From contig CAJXNH010000012.1 of assembly GCA_913057245.1 (NCBI GenBank), positions 34,941-98,940 of the forward strand: a stretch of 64,000 nt of DNA, given 5' to 3'. Positions 8,883 through 17,642 of the stretch are shown one piece after another; position 1 is the first letter of the stretch, and the number at the start of each line of letters is the position of its first letter. The DNA is from an uncultured Phaeodactylibacter sp. (GTDB lineage: Bacteria > Bacteroidota > Bacteroidia > Chitinophagales > Saprospiraceae). The translations under genes were made by a program, and so were the position numbers. The notes below the pieces were generated by a model. It was not told the DNA's origin. It saw nothing but the letters and a program-made list of their open reading frames with translations, and did not search any database.

Positions 8883-10052
8883 ATGTCTTCTAACCATTTT
8901 GAAACCAATGCCATTCGCGGGCAGATGAAGCGAACAGAGCAACGGGAGCACAGCGCGCCACTTTTCCTGACTTCGAGCTTTGTTTTCCCCGGCCCGGAAC
9001 AGATGGAGCTGGCTTTCCAGGGCGGTGCCGATGATAACATCTACAGCCGCTACAGCAACCCGAATACCGACGAGCTGATCCAAAAGGTCTGTGCAATGGA
9101 AGGTGCAGAGGATGGCTTTGCGCTGGCTTCCGGTATGTCAGCGGTATTTGCAAGTATGGCCGCTTTTTTAAAGGCGGGCGATCATGTGCTGGCATCCCGG
9201 GCAGTGTTTGGTTCCACCCATCAAATCCTTACTGAGCTACTGCCGCGCTGGGGCATTACGCATACTTACGTCGATCCACTTGATGTGGATAGTTGGGCGG
9301 CGCATCTGCAGCCCTCCACCAAGATGCTGGTTCTGGAAACGCCCTCCAACCCCGGCCTTCAGCTGATAGACCTTGAGGCAGCGGGCGATTTTGCGAAAGC
9401 GCATGGCCTGATTTTCAATGTTGACAATTGCTTTGCTACGCCTTATTTGCAGCAGCCCGGCCGGTACGGCGCCGGTCTCATTGTGCATTCCGCCACCAAA
9501 TGGATGGACGGGCAGGGGAGAGTCCTCGGCGGTATCGTCGTGGGCAAGGCTGACCTTATCGAAGAGCTTCGGTTTTTTTGCCGGCATACGGGACCGGCTA
9601 TGTCCCCCTTCAATGCCTGGATACTGTCGAAAAGCCTGGAAACCCTCAGTGTACGTATGGATCGGCACTGCACCAACGCCTTGGAAATGGCCAAATGGCT
9701 GGAAACGCGCCCGGAAGTGGAAAGGGTACATTATCCGCATCTGGAAAGCCACCCGCAGTACGCCCTGGCTAAAAGGCAGATGAAGTATGGAGGAGGTATC
9801 GTTGCCTTTGACCTGAAAGGAGGGCTGGAAGCTGGCCGGCAGTTTTTAAGCCGTATTCAGATGTGTTCCCTGTCTTCTAACCTGGGGGATACGCGCACTA
9901 TCGTCACCCACCCGGCTACCACGACCCACTCGAAGCTTTCTGAGGCTGACCGGGCATCCGTAGGCATTGGACCAGGTATGATCCGGGTTTCTGTAGGGTT
10001 GGAGCATGTGGAGGATATCCGGCAGGACCTGGCGCAGGCACTGGAAGCGTAG
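8883..10052 (+). CDS. metZ: O-succinylhomoserine sulfhydrylase / Cys-Met metabolism PLP enzyme
   Basis: A PLP-dependent enzyme of the Cys/Met metabolism family (389 residues from the ATG at 8883; the frame opens earlier but the extra sequence is unlike the family). The lysine of SATKWMDGQG should bind PLP; YSRYSNPN and the ASGMSAV segment bind phosphate. The late segment SLGDTRTI-like (SNLGDTRTIVTHPATTTHS) is typical. The sequence is closest to my picture of MetZ, which adds sulfide to activated homoserine, rather than cystathionine gamma-synthase, but that split is soft. It is divergent from the cys operon, so sulfur activation and methionine synthesis sit side by side. Confidence 0.85.
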   Translation: MSSNHFETNAIRGQMKRTEQREHSAPLFLTSSFVFPGPEQMELAFQGGADDNIYSRYSNPNTDELIQKVCAMEGAEDGFALASGMSAVFASMAAFLKAGDHVLASRAVFGSTHQILTELLPRWGITHTYVDPLDVDSWAAHLQPSTKMLVLETPSNPGLQLIDLEAAGDFAKAHGLIFNVDNCFATPYLQQPGRYGAGLIVHSATKWMDGQGRVLGGIVVGKADLIEELRFFCRHTGPAMSPFNAWILSKSLETLSVRMDRHCTNALEMAKWLETRPEVERVHYPHLESHPQYALAKRQMKYGGGIVAFDLKGGLEAGRQFLSRIQMCSLSSNLGDTRTIVTHPATTTHSKLSEADRASVGIGPGMIRVSVGLEHVEDIRQDLAQALEA

Positions 10053-10184
10053 CTTTTGGTCTACTTTTTTTGGGCTTGGGCAATAGTTCGCCTGTGCGGC
10101 TCGTTAATGCCGTGTTTAGTAAATGACGCCTGGCTTGTCTGTGCGTCTTAAACCTGACACCTCTAACAAACTAACGATTCTATT

Positions 10185-11222
10185 ATGTCAACCACCAATC
10201 CAACGCCAAATCCATCCGGCTCAACGCCTAATCCCGGGCCTGGTAAGAAAGATGACGGGCAACAAAAGTTGAAAATTGCAGCGATTGCGACCATCGCAGT
10301 GCTGGCCATCGTATGTATTGTACTGGTGATTAGCCTGGTCAACAAAAACAACGCCAATGACAGCCTGACCTACGAGCTCAATGAATCGGAGCAGTTGAAG
10401 GCCGAACTGGAGAAGCAGTACTACGAGGCCCTTTCTGAGCTGGAAGAGATGCGCGGCAGCAATGAAGAGCTGAATGCACTCATCGAAGCCCAAAAGGCCG
10501 AGCTTAAAGAATCTAAAGACCGTATTGATGTCCTCCTCCGCGACAGCCGCCAACTGGCAGAAGCACGCAAGCAGATCAACAGCATGAATGCTAAAGTTGA
10601 GCAATACCTCGCCGAGATCAACCAATTGCGGCAGGAGAATGAAGAGCTTACAGAGCGGACCGCCGCCCTAAGCCAGGAGAACTATTCTCTGAACTCCAAC
10701 CTCGACTCCGCCCGCATGCGCAATATGGAGTTGTCCTCCGCCCGTGCGGCACTGGTGAGCGAGAAGGAGGCTGTTGAAGCCGACCGGGCACGCCTGGCTA
10801 AAAAGGTGAATATCGCCTCCGTAGTCAAAGTGACTAACGTGGAAGCAGAGGGGCTGAAGGTCCGGGGCAATGGAAAGACGGCTTCCCGCCGGAGCGCCAA
10901 AAACGTAGATCAGCTACAGGTATGTTTCAATACCACTGCCAATCAGGTAGCGGAATCCGGTGTTGAGGAGTTTCTTATCCGCATCGTCAACCCACTCGGA
11001 GAGACGCTTGCAGTGGAATCTATGGGCTCTGGCGTTTTTGTCAACAACGCCAACGGGGAGCAAATCCGCTATACGATGATTAAGGAAGTGGACTATGACC
11101 GCGACGAGCAGCGCCTTTGCCTGACCTGGGCTCCGAATGAAGCTTTTCAGGAGGGTAACTACGAGGTGGAAATCTACAACAAAGGCTACCTCGCCGGCAC
11201 AAGCAGCTTTCAGTTGAGATAG
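10185..11222 (+). CDS. Membrane-anchored coiled-coil protein, function unknown
   Basis: 345 residues. It has a Pro/Asn/Gly-rich N-terminus, one membrane helix (about residues 31-53), a long acidic coiled coil (~60-205) and a C-terminal beta-rich domain of ~130 residues (VCFNTTANQVAESGVEEFLIRIVNPLGE...). I see similar coiled-coil/beta proteins in Bacteroidota but know no function. Followed by a strong terminator, so probably monocistronic. Confidence 0.8.
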   Translation: MSTTNPTPNPSGSTPNPGPGKKDDGQQKLKIAAIATIAVLAIVCIVLVISLVNKNNANDSLTYELNESEQLKAELEKQYYEALSELEEMRGSNEELNALIEAQKAELKESKDRIDVLLRDSRQLAEARKQINSMNAKVEQYLAEINQLRQENEELTERTAALSQENYSLNSNLDSARMRNMELSSARAALVSEKEAVEADRARLAKKVNIASVVKVTNVEAEGLKVRGNGKTASRRSAKNVDQLQVCFNTTANQVAESGVEEFLIRIVNPLGETLAVESMGSGVFVNNANGEQIRYTMIKEVDYDRDEQRLCLTWAPNEAFQEGNYEVEIYNKGYLAGTSSFQLR

Positions 11223-11253
11223 ACTGCCCCTAAGCAGTAGAGCAAACTATACA

Positions 11254-11288
11254 ACAGCGCCCGGGCATCCATTCGGGCGCTGTTTTTA
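11254..11288 (+). terminator. Rho-independent terminator
   Basis: A 10-bp stem (acagcgcccg at 11254-11263 with cgggcgctgt at 11274-11283) followed by a T-run, 30 nt after the coiled-coil gene. Confidence 0.9.
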
Positions 11289-11362
11289 CTTGTGGGTAAG
11301 TGATTTTGAACAATACCCGGTGCAAATTGATTTTTACGTTTATATAATCTGAAAAAGCTTGT

Positions 11363-11833
11363 ATGAGCGAAAAGAAGGAAAAATTCATCAACCCCATTGA
11401 CCCGGACAAAATTGCGGAAAACCCGCACAACTTGCCCTATGCCCATACCGTTAGCGGTGTGGAGATCAAACCCATCGACAAAGGAAAGGTGAAGGGCCGG
11501 GCGGTCAAAGCCATGTATAAGCAGTCGGATATGCAACTGGAGCAAATCCGCAAGCAAATAGAGCTGCTGGCGCAACAGGCCAAGGGCATTCAGGACCGCA
11601 TCTCCATATCCGAGCAAATCTATAATGCTCAAATGAATTTTGAGCCCCTGATCGGCTTCACTTACCACCTGTACGAGCGACGGGACGGCAGCGAGTATGT
11701 GCTCTCCATGGTCAGCCCGGAAGAGTGGGGCCCTAACCCGCCTTACCGCTTTGTAGCCACGGTGGAGCTGTTGGCAGACCATACCTGGGATGTTTTACGC
11801 AAGGCGGATGAAACGGCGGAGGACGAAGGGTAA
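11363..11833 (+). CDS. DUF2452 family protein
   Basis: 156 residues matching the DUF2452 (C1orf50-like) pattern: NPIDPDKIAENPHNLPYAHTV near the N-terminus, a helical middle containing MQLEQIRKQIELLAQQAKGIQ, and the C-terminal FTYHLYER...LSMVSPEEWG strands. Cytoplasmic, no signal peptide. Function unknown for the family. Confidence 0.8.
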   Translation: MSEKKEKFINPIDPDKIAENPHNLPYAHTVSGVEIKPIDKGKVKGRAVKAMYKQSDMQLEQIRKQIELLAQQAKGIQDRISISEQIYNAQMNFEPLIGFTYHLYERRDGSEYVLSMVSPEEWGPNPPYRFVATVELLADHTWDVLRKADETAEDEG

Positions 11834-11880
11834 GTTTCCCCTGACGTTCTTGCTGGTATTCGAGCCTTAAAAAAACACTT

Positions 11881-12237
11881 ATGCGATTGTCGATACTAAT
11901 GGTAGCCTGTTTATTCCTCGCGGGGGCTGTAGTCGAGTGGGAGGGGGACACTTCCCATGAGATGGGCGACCTGATCCGGAATCAGCCTGCTACTCATGAA
12001 TTTGTTTTCCGGAACGTCAGTGGTGAGCCTGTGGTCATCGATAATGTCCGGACTTCCTGTGGCTGCACAGTACCGGAATGGGACGAAGTGCCCATCGCGC
12101 CGGATTCCACAGGCGTTATCGCTGTGACTTACGATGCCCGCGACCTGGGCTATTTCAAAAAGAAAGTCAAAGTCTACTTCAGCAATCAGCGGAAAGCGGA
12201 GGTGCTCTTCATTGAAGGTTGGGTGGAAGAACTTTAG
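11881..12237 (+). CDS. Secreted DUF1573 (ASPM/SPD-2/Hydin-like) domain protein
   Basis: 118 residues with a short N-terminal hydrophobic signal (MRLSILMVACLFLAGA) and a single DUF1573 immunoglobulin-like domain: HEFVFRN, then VRTSCGCTVPEW, then VTYDARDLGYFKKKVKVY. The SCGCT motif is the family hallmark. Probably periplasmic or surface exposed. Its stop overlaps the stop of the convergent methyltransferase gene by 4 bp. Confidence 0.85.
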   Translation: MRLSILMVACLFLAGAVVEWEGDTSHEMGDLIRNQPATHEFVFRNVSGEPVVIDNVRTSCGCTVPEWDEVPIAPDSTGVIAVTYDARDLGYFKKKVKVYFSNQRKAEVLFIEGWVEEL

Positions 12238-12764
12238 TGTGTTTTCAACTGCCTGATCTGATCATATACTGCGATCCCCGCAGCCATGGCCACATTCATA
12301 GAGGTATTGACCCCGTACATGGGCAGGTGCATGGTTTGACGGCATAACTCCAGTATTTCCGGTGGGATACCATGGGCTTCCTGTCCGACCACCAAGACGG
12401 TTTCCGCCTGCGCTTCCACCTGCGTATAAGGCAGGCTTTGATCCGTGATTTCCAAACCCAAGAAAATATGGTCTTTGGCGAGCGCCTGAGCGCTTTTGAG
12501 GTCCAGCACGCTATGGGGTACATAGTCTAAGGTAGCCCGGGCAACCCGCTTCACTTTGCGGTGTTCCAGCAGCTCCGCCGGCCCGTAGAAGTAAAGGTGG
12601 GCCAGGCGTGCCGCATCAGCCAGGCGGAAAAGGCTGCCGATATTCCGTACATCGGTAATGCCTGCCAGGAGCAGGCTCAGGGGGTGCCGGTTGGAGCTAA
12701 TATTTCGGATATAGGCATGCAAGTCCTCCGGGCGGTCATCGTAAAAGGTAGATTGTTTCGGCAT
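12234..12764 (-). CDS. TrmH/SpoU-family RNA 2'-O-methyltransferase
   Basis: 176 residues of the SPOUT fold. The three family motifs are visible: motif 1 RNIGSLFRLADA, motif 2 VVGQEAHGI and motif 3 MYGVNTSMNVAMAAGI, which form the trefoil knot and the SAM site. The short N-terminus without an extra RNA-binding domain suits tRNA 2'-O-methylation (TrmH- or TrmL-like), but the target cannot be read from sequence. It overlaps the convergent DUF1573 gene at the stop codons. Confidence 0.88.
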   Translation of the reverse strand: MPKQSTFYDDRPEDLHAYIRNISSNRHPLSLLLAGITDVRNIGSLFRLADAARLAHLYFYGPAELLEHRKVKRVARATLDYVPHSVLDLKSAQALAKDHIFLGLEITDQSLPYTQVEAQAETVLVVGQEAHGIPPEILELCRQTMHLPMYGVNTSMNVAMAAGIAVYDQIRQLKTH

Positions 12765-12817
12765 AATCGCTGCATCAGTTGGTTCGGAAAGGTAAGGCTT
12801 CCTGATTGAAAATTAGG

Positions 12818-12849
12818 TTGGGCGATTGAAATTGGGCTTCTTAACTTTG
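12818..12849 (+). promoter_or_regulatory. Bacteroidota-type promoter for the T9SS cargo gene
   Basis: TTG at 12818-12820, a 21-nt spacer and TAACTTTG at 12842-12849 match the -33/-7 consensus (TTG, TAnnTTTG). It predicts a transcript starting near 12855, which supports the ATG at 12899 over the in-frame ATG at 12860. Confidence 0.6.
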
Positions 12850-12898
12850 GCACTACCACTTGGAAATACGCGTTCTTTTTTCAAGCAACACCTATTTC

Positions 12899-14866
12899 AT
12901 GAAAGCCCCGTTATTGATTTTTCTCCTGTTTTTTTGTGGTTCACTGAGCTTCGGGCAGACCGATATTCAGGTGCTGGGCACTGACCGCCCTGAAACGGGT
13001 CAGCGAATAGTCTGGCACAACAACGCCTTCTATCTCCTGCTTCAGGTACAAGCCGAGATTGGTGGGGAGAATGCCGTGCTCCTTAAGCTGGATTCGAGTG
13101 GCAATATGCTTTGGGCCAGAGCAGTAGGAACGCCCGGGCGTGACCTTGTCAACGACCTGACGCCCCATCAGGATGGTGTCCTGGTCCTGGGTCGGATGGT
13201 GGAGCCTGGTAATCCCAATGTGATTGATGATGTTTTTTTGCATTATTTTGAATCCGATGGCACCATTGGCTGGAGCCGCTACTTTGGCCGTACCACCGGC
13301 GGGGACGATGAACATGCGGATGCTGTTTTTACAACTGATGCCGGCAATATCGCTTTGGTGATGCATGAGGCCGTAGGGCAGGACCGCCCGGCATACGTCA
13401 CGCTGCTGCAGGACAACGGTAGTCCCATCTGGGGGACACAGCTTCGTCATGAAAGTCTGGACTGGATTTTTCCGGCACACGGATTGGAGCACGACGGCCG
13501 GTTTTGGATTGCGGGGGCTGCTTCTCTTGCGGATGGCACCGAGGAAGCCTTTTGGGTTACGCTGAATACGGCTGGTCAGCCCTTGTCCTGGTATTCTATG
13601 ACGGTAACGGACAATCAGCCCTGCAGCTTCCGCCAGATTATCCCGCTGGAAGAGGGGTGCCTTTTGGTGGGCACTGTAGGTGCGGATACCCCTGATTTAT
13701 TACTGGTATGGGCGGATGAGAATGGCAATCAGGTCCTAACCCGGCGTTTCCACGATCCCGATGGGGCAAATTTGCTGGCGGCCTCCGGAGGGTATCAACG
13801 GGCAGATGGCCGGGTAGTAGTTGCCGCCAATCGCTTCGAAGCATCTGCTGGGGTAGAGGGTACGGGCCTTTGGTTGCTGATTGAAGCAGATGGAACGCTT
13901 GCCGAATGCCGAAGAATTGGGCAGGGTAAGGAAGTCATTCTGCAACTGATCCCCGGGCCCGCAGGCACCATCGCTGCAACGGGTAGTACTTTCCCGGTCG
14001 GTAGCACTGCCGGTGATGCCGCCTTTCTGCAATGGCCGGAAAACTGGTGGGAAGCCCCGGAAAATTGCTTGTCCGTATCCGGTCAGCTGGAGCCGGCGGC
14101 TATAGCCTGGAACAGCCGCTCCGGTGGGGCATTCACGCAGCCCTGGCTGGCAGAAGCCAATCATCAGATGGTGGATGTGCCGTATTTTCCGGATGAAAAA
14201 TCCCCCCTTTGCTGCCCGGATAAGGATACACTCTATGCTTCCATCTGTGCAGGGGAGGCATTTGAAGGCTTCACTACAGCGGGTACGCACCGTTACCAAA
14301 TTGATAGTGCGGGAGATTGCGGGCTGGACCGGCTTCTGGTATTGGAGGTAAAGGATACAGCGGAGGTTCTGGGGCTGGAAGTGCAAGCCTCGGATTGTGA
14401 TCAGCCGAATGGGGAAATTCGTGTAGCGGCGGTAGGCGATAGCCTTCAATTTAGTTTATCGGGCGGTCCCTTTCAGGCTGAGCCACAGTTTGAAGCCCTT
14501 TCGCCCGGTGTTTATACCTTGGCTGTGGGATCGACCAATGGTTGTACGACTACGGTGGATTCGGTTGTTGTCGCTGCAGATTGCCCGGTTTATCTGCCCA
14601 CCGCTTTCTCCCCCAATGGTGACGGGCGCAATGATGTACTTCAGCTATATACCCCCTTGTCCGGAAATGCTGAGGTCCTGATCTTTCAGGTGTTTGACCG
14701 CTACGGTGGGCTGGTTTACGAAGCTGCGGGCCCCTTGTCAGCAGTGCAATGGGATGGGCGGGTAAACGGGCAGCTGGTTAATCCGGGCGTCTATACTTGT
14801 GTAGGGCGCGTACAATTGCCCCTTCGGAAAGTAGAGATCGCTCAGGCAGTCACGGTGACGCCTTAG
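12899..14866 (+). CDS. Large secreted protein with gliding-motility/T9SS C-terminal domain (CHU_C type)
   Basis: 655 residues from the ATG at 12899, which starts a signal peptide (MKAPLLIFLLFFCGSLSFGQ). The body (~25-420) is a run of beta-propeller-like repeats (VLLKLDSSGNMLWARAVG, FLHYFESDGTIGWSRYFG); a cysteine-rich SprB-like stretch follows (~465-560). The C-terminal ~85 residues are a CHU_C/TIGR04131-type domain: YLPTAFSPNGDGRNDVLQLY ... FDRYGGLVYEA ... WDGRVNGQLVNPGVYTCVG. This domain routes proteins through the type IX system. Ligand unknown. The TAG stop is formed in part by the adjoining MITE-like element. Confidence 0.88.
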   Translation: MKAPLLIFLLFFCGSLSFGQTDIQVLGTDRPETGQRIVWHNNAFYLLLQVQAEIGGENAVLLKLDSSGNMLWARAVGTPGRDLVNDLTPHQDGVLVLGRMVEPGNPNVIDDVFLHYFESDGTIGWSRYFGRTTGGDDEHADAVFTTDAGNIALVMHEAVGQDRPAYVTLLQDNGSPIWGTQLRHESLDWIFPAHGLEHDGRFWIAGAASLADGTEEAFWVTLNTAGQPLSWYSMTVTDNQPCSFRQIIPLEEGCLLVGTVGADTPDLLLVWADENGNQVLTRRFHDPDGANLLAASGGYQRADGRVVVAANRFEASAGVEGTGLWLLIEADGTLAECRRIGQGKEVILQLIPGPAGTIAATGSTFPVGSTAGDAAFLQWPENWWEAPENCLSVSGQLEPAAIAWNSRSGGAFTQPWLAEANHQMVDVPYFPDEKSPLCCPDKDTLYASICAGEAFEGFTTAGTHRYQIDSAGDCGLDRLLVLEVKDTAEVLGLEVQASDCDQPNGEIRVAAVGDSLQFSLSGGPFQAEPQFEALSPGVYTLAVGSTNGCTTTVDSVVVAADCPVYLPTAFSPNGDGRNDVLQLYTPLSGNAEVLIFQVFDRYGGLVYEAAGPLSAVQWDGRVNGQLVNPGVYTCVGRVQLPLRKVEIAQAVTVTP

Positions 14867-15022
14867 ACCGTGTTGGGACTTTAGTAATCGGTCTGCAAAC
14901 TACACTTTTTTGCTTATACTTCGCCCCGAAAATCCTCATCCGTACGGACTCCGGTTTTCGGCTCTTGTCTAAACAAAAAAATTGTTAGTTTTCGACTAGA
15001 AGACCAAAATCCCAACACGGTC
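14866..15022. mobile_element. MITE-like element (157 bp) inserted at a stop codon
   Basis: Ends are a 13-bp perfect inverted repeat (gaccgtgttggga at 14866-14878; its complement at 15010-15022), extending to ~20 bp with two mismatches. TTA flanks both sides (14863-14865 and 15023-15025), as expected of a 3-bp target duplication. No ORF of note lies inside, but there is a central structure: ccgaaaa/ttttcgg (14926-14932, 14955-14961) around the palindrome tccgtacgga. A TA-containing target suggests mobilisation by an IS5-like or IS630-like transposase; the family is a guess. Confidence 0.75.
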
Positions 15023-15023
15023 T

Positions 15024-15062
15024 TAAAAAAATACCCGGAGCGGCCAAAATGGCTGCCCCGGG
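15024..15062 (-). terminator. Rho-independent terminator of pruA
   Basis: A 12-bp stem with one mismatch and one G-T pair (15034-15045 with 15051-15062), and an A7 tract on the left that gives U7 on the minus-strand RNA. Confidence 0.8.
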
Positions 15063-15098
15063 CTTGTTATTGCTAGCTTGTCATCATTATGCTTGCGG

Positions 15099-16730
15099 TT
15101 AGCCCATGTAAGGATAGCGGTAATCCGAAGGCGGATTAAAGTTCTCCTTGATAGAGCGGGCAGAGACCCAACGGTAGAGGTTGATGATGGAACCTGCTTT
15201 GTCGTTCGTACCCGAACCTCTGGCACCGCCGAAAGGCTGCTGTCCGACCACTGCACCGGTAGGCTTATCGTTGATGTAGAAATTACCTGCCGAATGGCGC
15301 AGGCGCTCGATCGCCTTGTGTGCCGCGTAACGGTCGTTGGAAAATACTGCACCGGTAAGGGCGTAAGGAGAGGTGCTGTCCACGAGGTCCAGCGTTGCCT
15401 CAAAGTCCTCATCTTCGTAAACATAGATGGTTAGTACCGGGCCAAAGATTTCTTCCTCCATAGTGGTGAAGTGCGGATTGCCGGTTACGATGACCGTAGG
15501 TTCTATGAAGTAGCCTTCCGACTTGTCGTAGCCACCTCCAACGATGATTTCGGCTTCATCGCTCTTTTTGGCGATTTCGATGTAGTTGGCAATTTTGTCG
15601 AAAGCCCGCTCATCGATCACGGCACCCATGAAGTTGCTGAAGTCCTCCACGGTACCCATTTTCACCGTTTTGATATCCCTGATCAGGGCTTCCTTTAGCG
15701 CAGGCCATTTGCTCTTAGGCAGGTAGGCACGGGAAGCCGCGGAGCATTTTTGACCCTGATACTCATAGGCACCGCGTACCAAAGCAGTCACCACCTGCTG
15801 TACATCAGAGGAAGGGTGCATAACCAGGAAGTCCTTACCGCCTGTTTCGCCAACGATGCGAGGGTAGCTGCGGTATTTGGGCAGGTTTTTGCCGATGGTT
15901 TGCCAAAGGCTTTGAAAGACTTTGGTACTTCCGGTGAAGTGCAGCCCGGCGAAGTCCTTATGTTCAAAAATAATATCACCGGCGACAGGTCCGTCTACCA
16001 GCACCAGGTTGATGACGCCATCCGGCAGACCGGCGGCTTCCAGTACTTCCATCAGCAGGCCTGCGGAATAAATCTGAGTTTCTGCAGGCTTCCAGACGAC
16101 GGTGTTGCCCAGCAAAGCCGGTGCACCGGGCAGGTTGCCGGCAATGGCGGTGAAGTTAAAGGGCGTGATGGCAAAAACAAAGCCTTCCAGCGGCCGGTAT
16201 TCCACGCGGTTCCAGATTGCGGACTCGGGCTCGCTCAGCGGCTGATCTTCGTACATCTCGGTCATGTACTGCACATTGAAGCGGAAGAAGTCGGCGATCT
16301 CAGCCACTGCCTCAATTTCAGACTGATGGGGTGTCTTGGACTGCCCCAGCATCGTGGCCGCGTTCATTTTGTAGCGGTAGGGGCCGGAGATCAGATCCGC
16401 AGCGCGCAGGAAAATGGCAGCGCGTTCCTGCCAGGGCATAGCCTCCCAGGCCGGCTTAGCTTTCAATGCGGCATCAATGGCCATATTGACGTGCTCCGGG
16501 CCGCCTTTGTAGTAATGGCCCAGGGTATGCTTTAGCTCATGCGGAGGGTGCATGGCAATTTTGGTGTCAGTTGTGATTTTTTTCCCGCCGATAGTCATGG
16601 GGACATCCCGCTGTTCTGCCTTCATGGCTTTGAGCGTCTCCTTAAGCGCTTCCCGCTCGGGCGTGCCGGGTGCGTAGCTCAGAGAAGGTTCGTTGACCGC
16701 AGGTGGCGGCGTGAAATATGCATTAGCCAT
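15099..16730 (-). CDS. pruA: L-glutamate gamma-semialdehyde (1-pyrroline-5-carboxylate) dehydrogenase
   Basis: 543 residues, the length of the stand-alone P5C dehydrogenase (ALDH4) class. It oxidises glutamate semialdehyde to glutamate with NAD, the second step of proline breakdown. The catalytic motifs are intact: VGETGGKD with the general-base glutamate and GQKCSA with the nucleophilic cysteine. Also typical are ITPFNFTAIAGNLPGAPALL and GAVVGQQPFGGARGSGTNDKAG. No proline dehydrogenase is adjacent. Confidence 0.95.
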   Translation of the reverse strand: MANAYFTPPPAVNEPSLSYAPGTPEREALKETLKAMKAEQRDVPMTIGGKKITTDTKIAMHPPHELKHTLGHYYKGGPEHVNMAIDAALKAKPAWEAMPWQERAAIFLRAADLISGPYRYKMNAATMLGQSKTPHQSEIEAVAEIADFFRFNVQYMTEMYEDQPLSEPESAIWNRVEYRPLEGFVFAITPFNFTAIAGNLPGAPALLGNTVVWKPAETQIYSAGLLMEVLEAAGLPDGVINLVLVDGPVAGDIIFEHKDFAGLHFTGSTKVFQSLWQTIGKNLPKYRSYPRIVGETGGKDFLVMHPSSDVQQVVTALVRGAYEYQGQKCSAASRAYLPKSKWPALKEALIRDIKTVKMGTVEDFSNFMGAVIDERAFDKIANYIEIAKKSDEAEIIVGGGYDKSEGYFIEPTVIVTGNPHFTTMEEEIFGPVLTIYVYEDEDFEATLDLVDSTSPYALTGAVFSNDRYAAHKAIERLRHSAGNFYINDKPTGAVVGQQPFGGARGSGTNDKAGSIINLYRWVSARSIKENFNPPSDYRYPYMG

Positions 16731-16799
16731 ATCACTGGTTTTATCGGTTATGTAATTTTGGCGCGAAGTTAGGGGTTTCCCTTTGCTATTAAAAATGGA

Positions 16800-17555
16800 T
16801 CAGTAGGCCGTTTGGTTGAGGTAGGTCCGGATAAACAAAATGGTATCGTATTCGCCTACATAAACTTTGGTGTCGCTATCGACAGTTTGCTGCAGGCTGG
16901 CTTTGTATTCCTTGTAAATAGACCGTACAGCGGCAAAGTTGATCTGGGCACGGCCTTCACCGATATAGAGGGTGCTTTCATCCTGAATGAGGCCCATGTC
17001 CCCGAAGATTTCAATCAGCAGGCGGTATACGGATGCTTTCTCTTCTGCCCGCCAGGCGAGGTTGATGAAGCCACCGTACTGGCTGATGTAGTTGCGCAGT
17101 TTGGTGATTTTGGTATAAAACTGCTGCCCCAGTTGCTGAAGCTCGGTCTCCAGTGCTTCAATTTCAGCATTGGCTACCTCCAGCAGGGAGTCCCGCTCCT
17201 GCAACTGGGCGGCGAGCAGGGCCTGATCGCCCGTTGCGGCATCCAGGACGGAAAGGCGTTTGAGTTGTTCCACCAAAAAGTCTGAGGCGTCGGCAGCCTG
17301 CCCCGCCTGTGCGGTAAGGCCTGACCGGGTGATGACCTCCTCCAGGCAGGGGCCATCTGCTACCGGGCTTGTAAGAAAATCGGTATTCTGAAAGAGTAAG
17401 ACCACCGCCGCTACGACCTCCAGGATAAGTGCGGTGAAGAGCGCATTCAGGTAGTTTTCCTTGATGGTTTTTATGACACCTGTAATTCCCAATAGGGTGA
17501 TGATCGCGGTGAGGGAGAAGATGATGATGAAAATCCAGAACAGTGCTTCTTTCAT
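16800..17555 (-). CDS. Hypothetical two-helix membrane protein with coiled coil
   Basis: 251 residues. Two N-terminal membrane helices (~5-27 and ~38-57), a coiled-coil stretch (~115-150, LLEVANAEIEALETELQQLGQQF), then a C-terminal region containing GGFINLAWRAEEKASVYRLLIEIFGDMGL. I do not recognise a family. It is divergent from the acyl-AMP ligase gene with 87 bp between starts. Confidence 0.7.
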   Translation of the reverse strand: MKEALFWIFIIIFSLTAIITLLGITGVIKTIKENYLNALFTALILEVVAAVVLLFQNTDFLTSPVADGPCLEEVITRSGLTAQAGQAADASDFLVEQLKRLSVLDAATGDQALLAAQLQERDSLLEVANAEIEALETELQQLGQQFYTKITKLRNYISQYGGFINLAWRAEEKASVYRLLIEIFGDMGLIQDESTLYIGEGRAQINFAAVRSIYKEYKASLQQTVDSDTKVYVGEYDTILFIRTYLNQTAY

Positions 17556-17642
17556 AAAGGGGCAGTAGTTTTTATCGAAACTACGGAAAAAAATACGAGT
17601 TTTGCCAGATAGATATTAATCAGATACCACATTTTCTCCGAT

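Noticed and set aside
12860..12898. Longer N-terminus for the T9SS cargo protein
   Set aside because: The predicted transcript start is around 12855, and the signal peptide begins at the later ATG.
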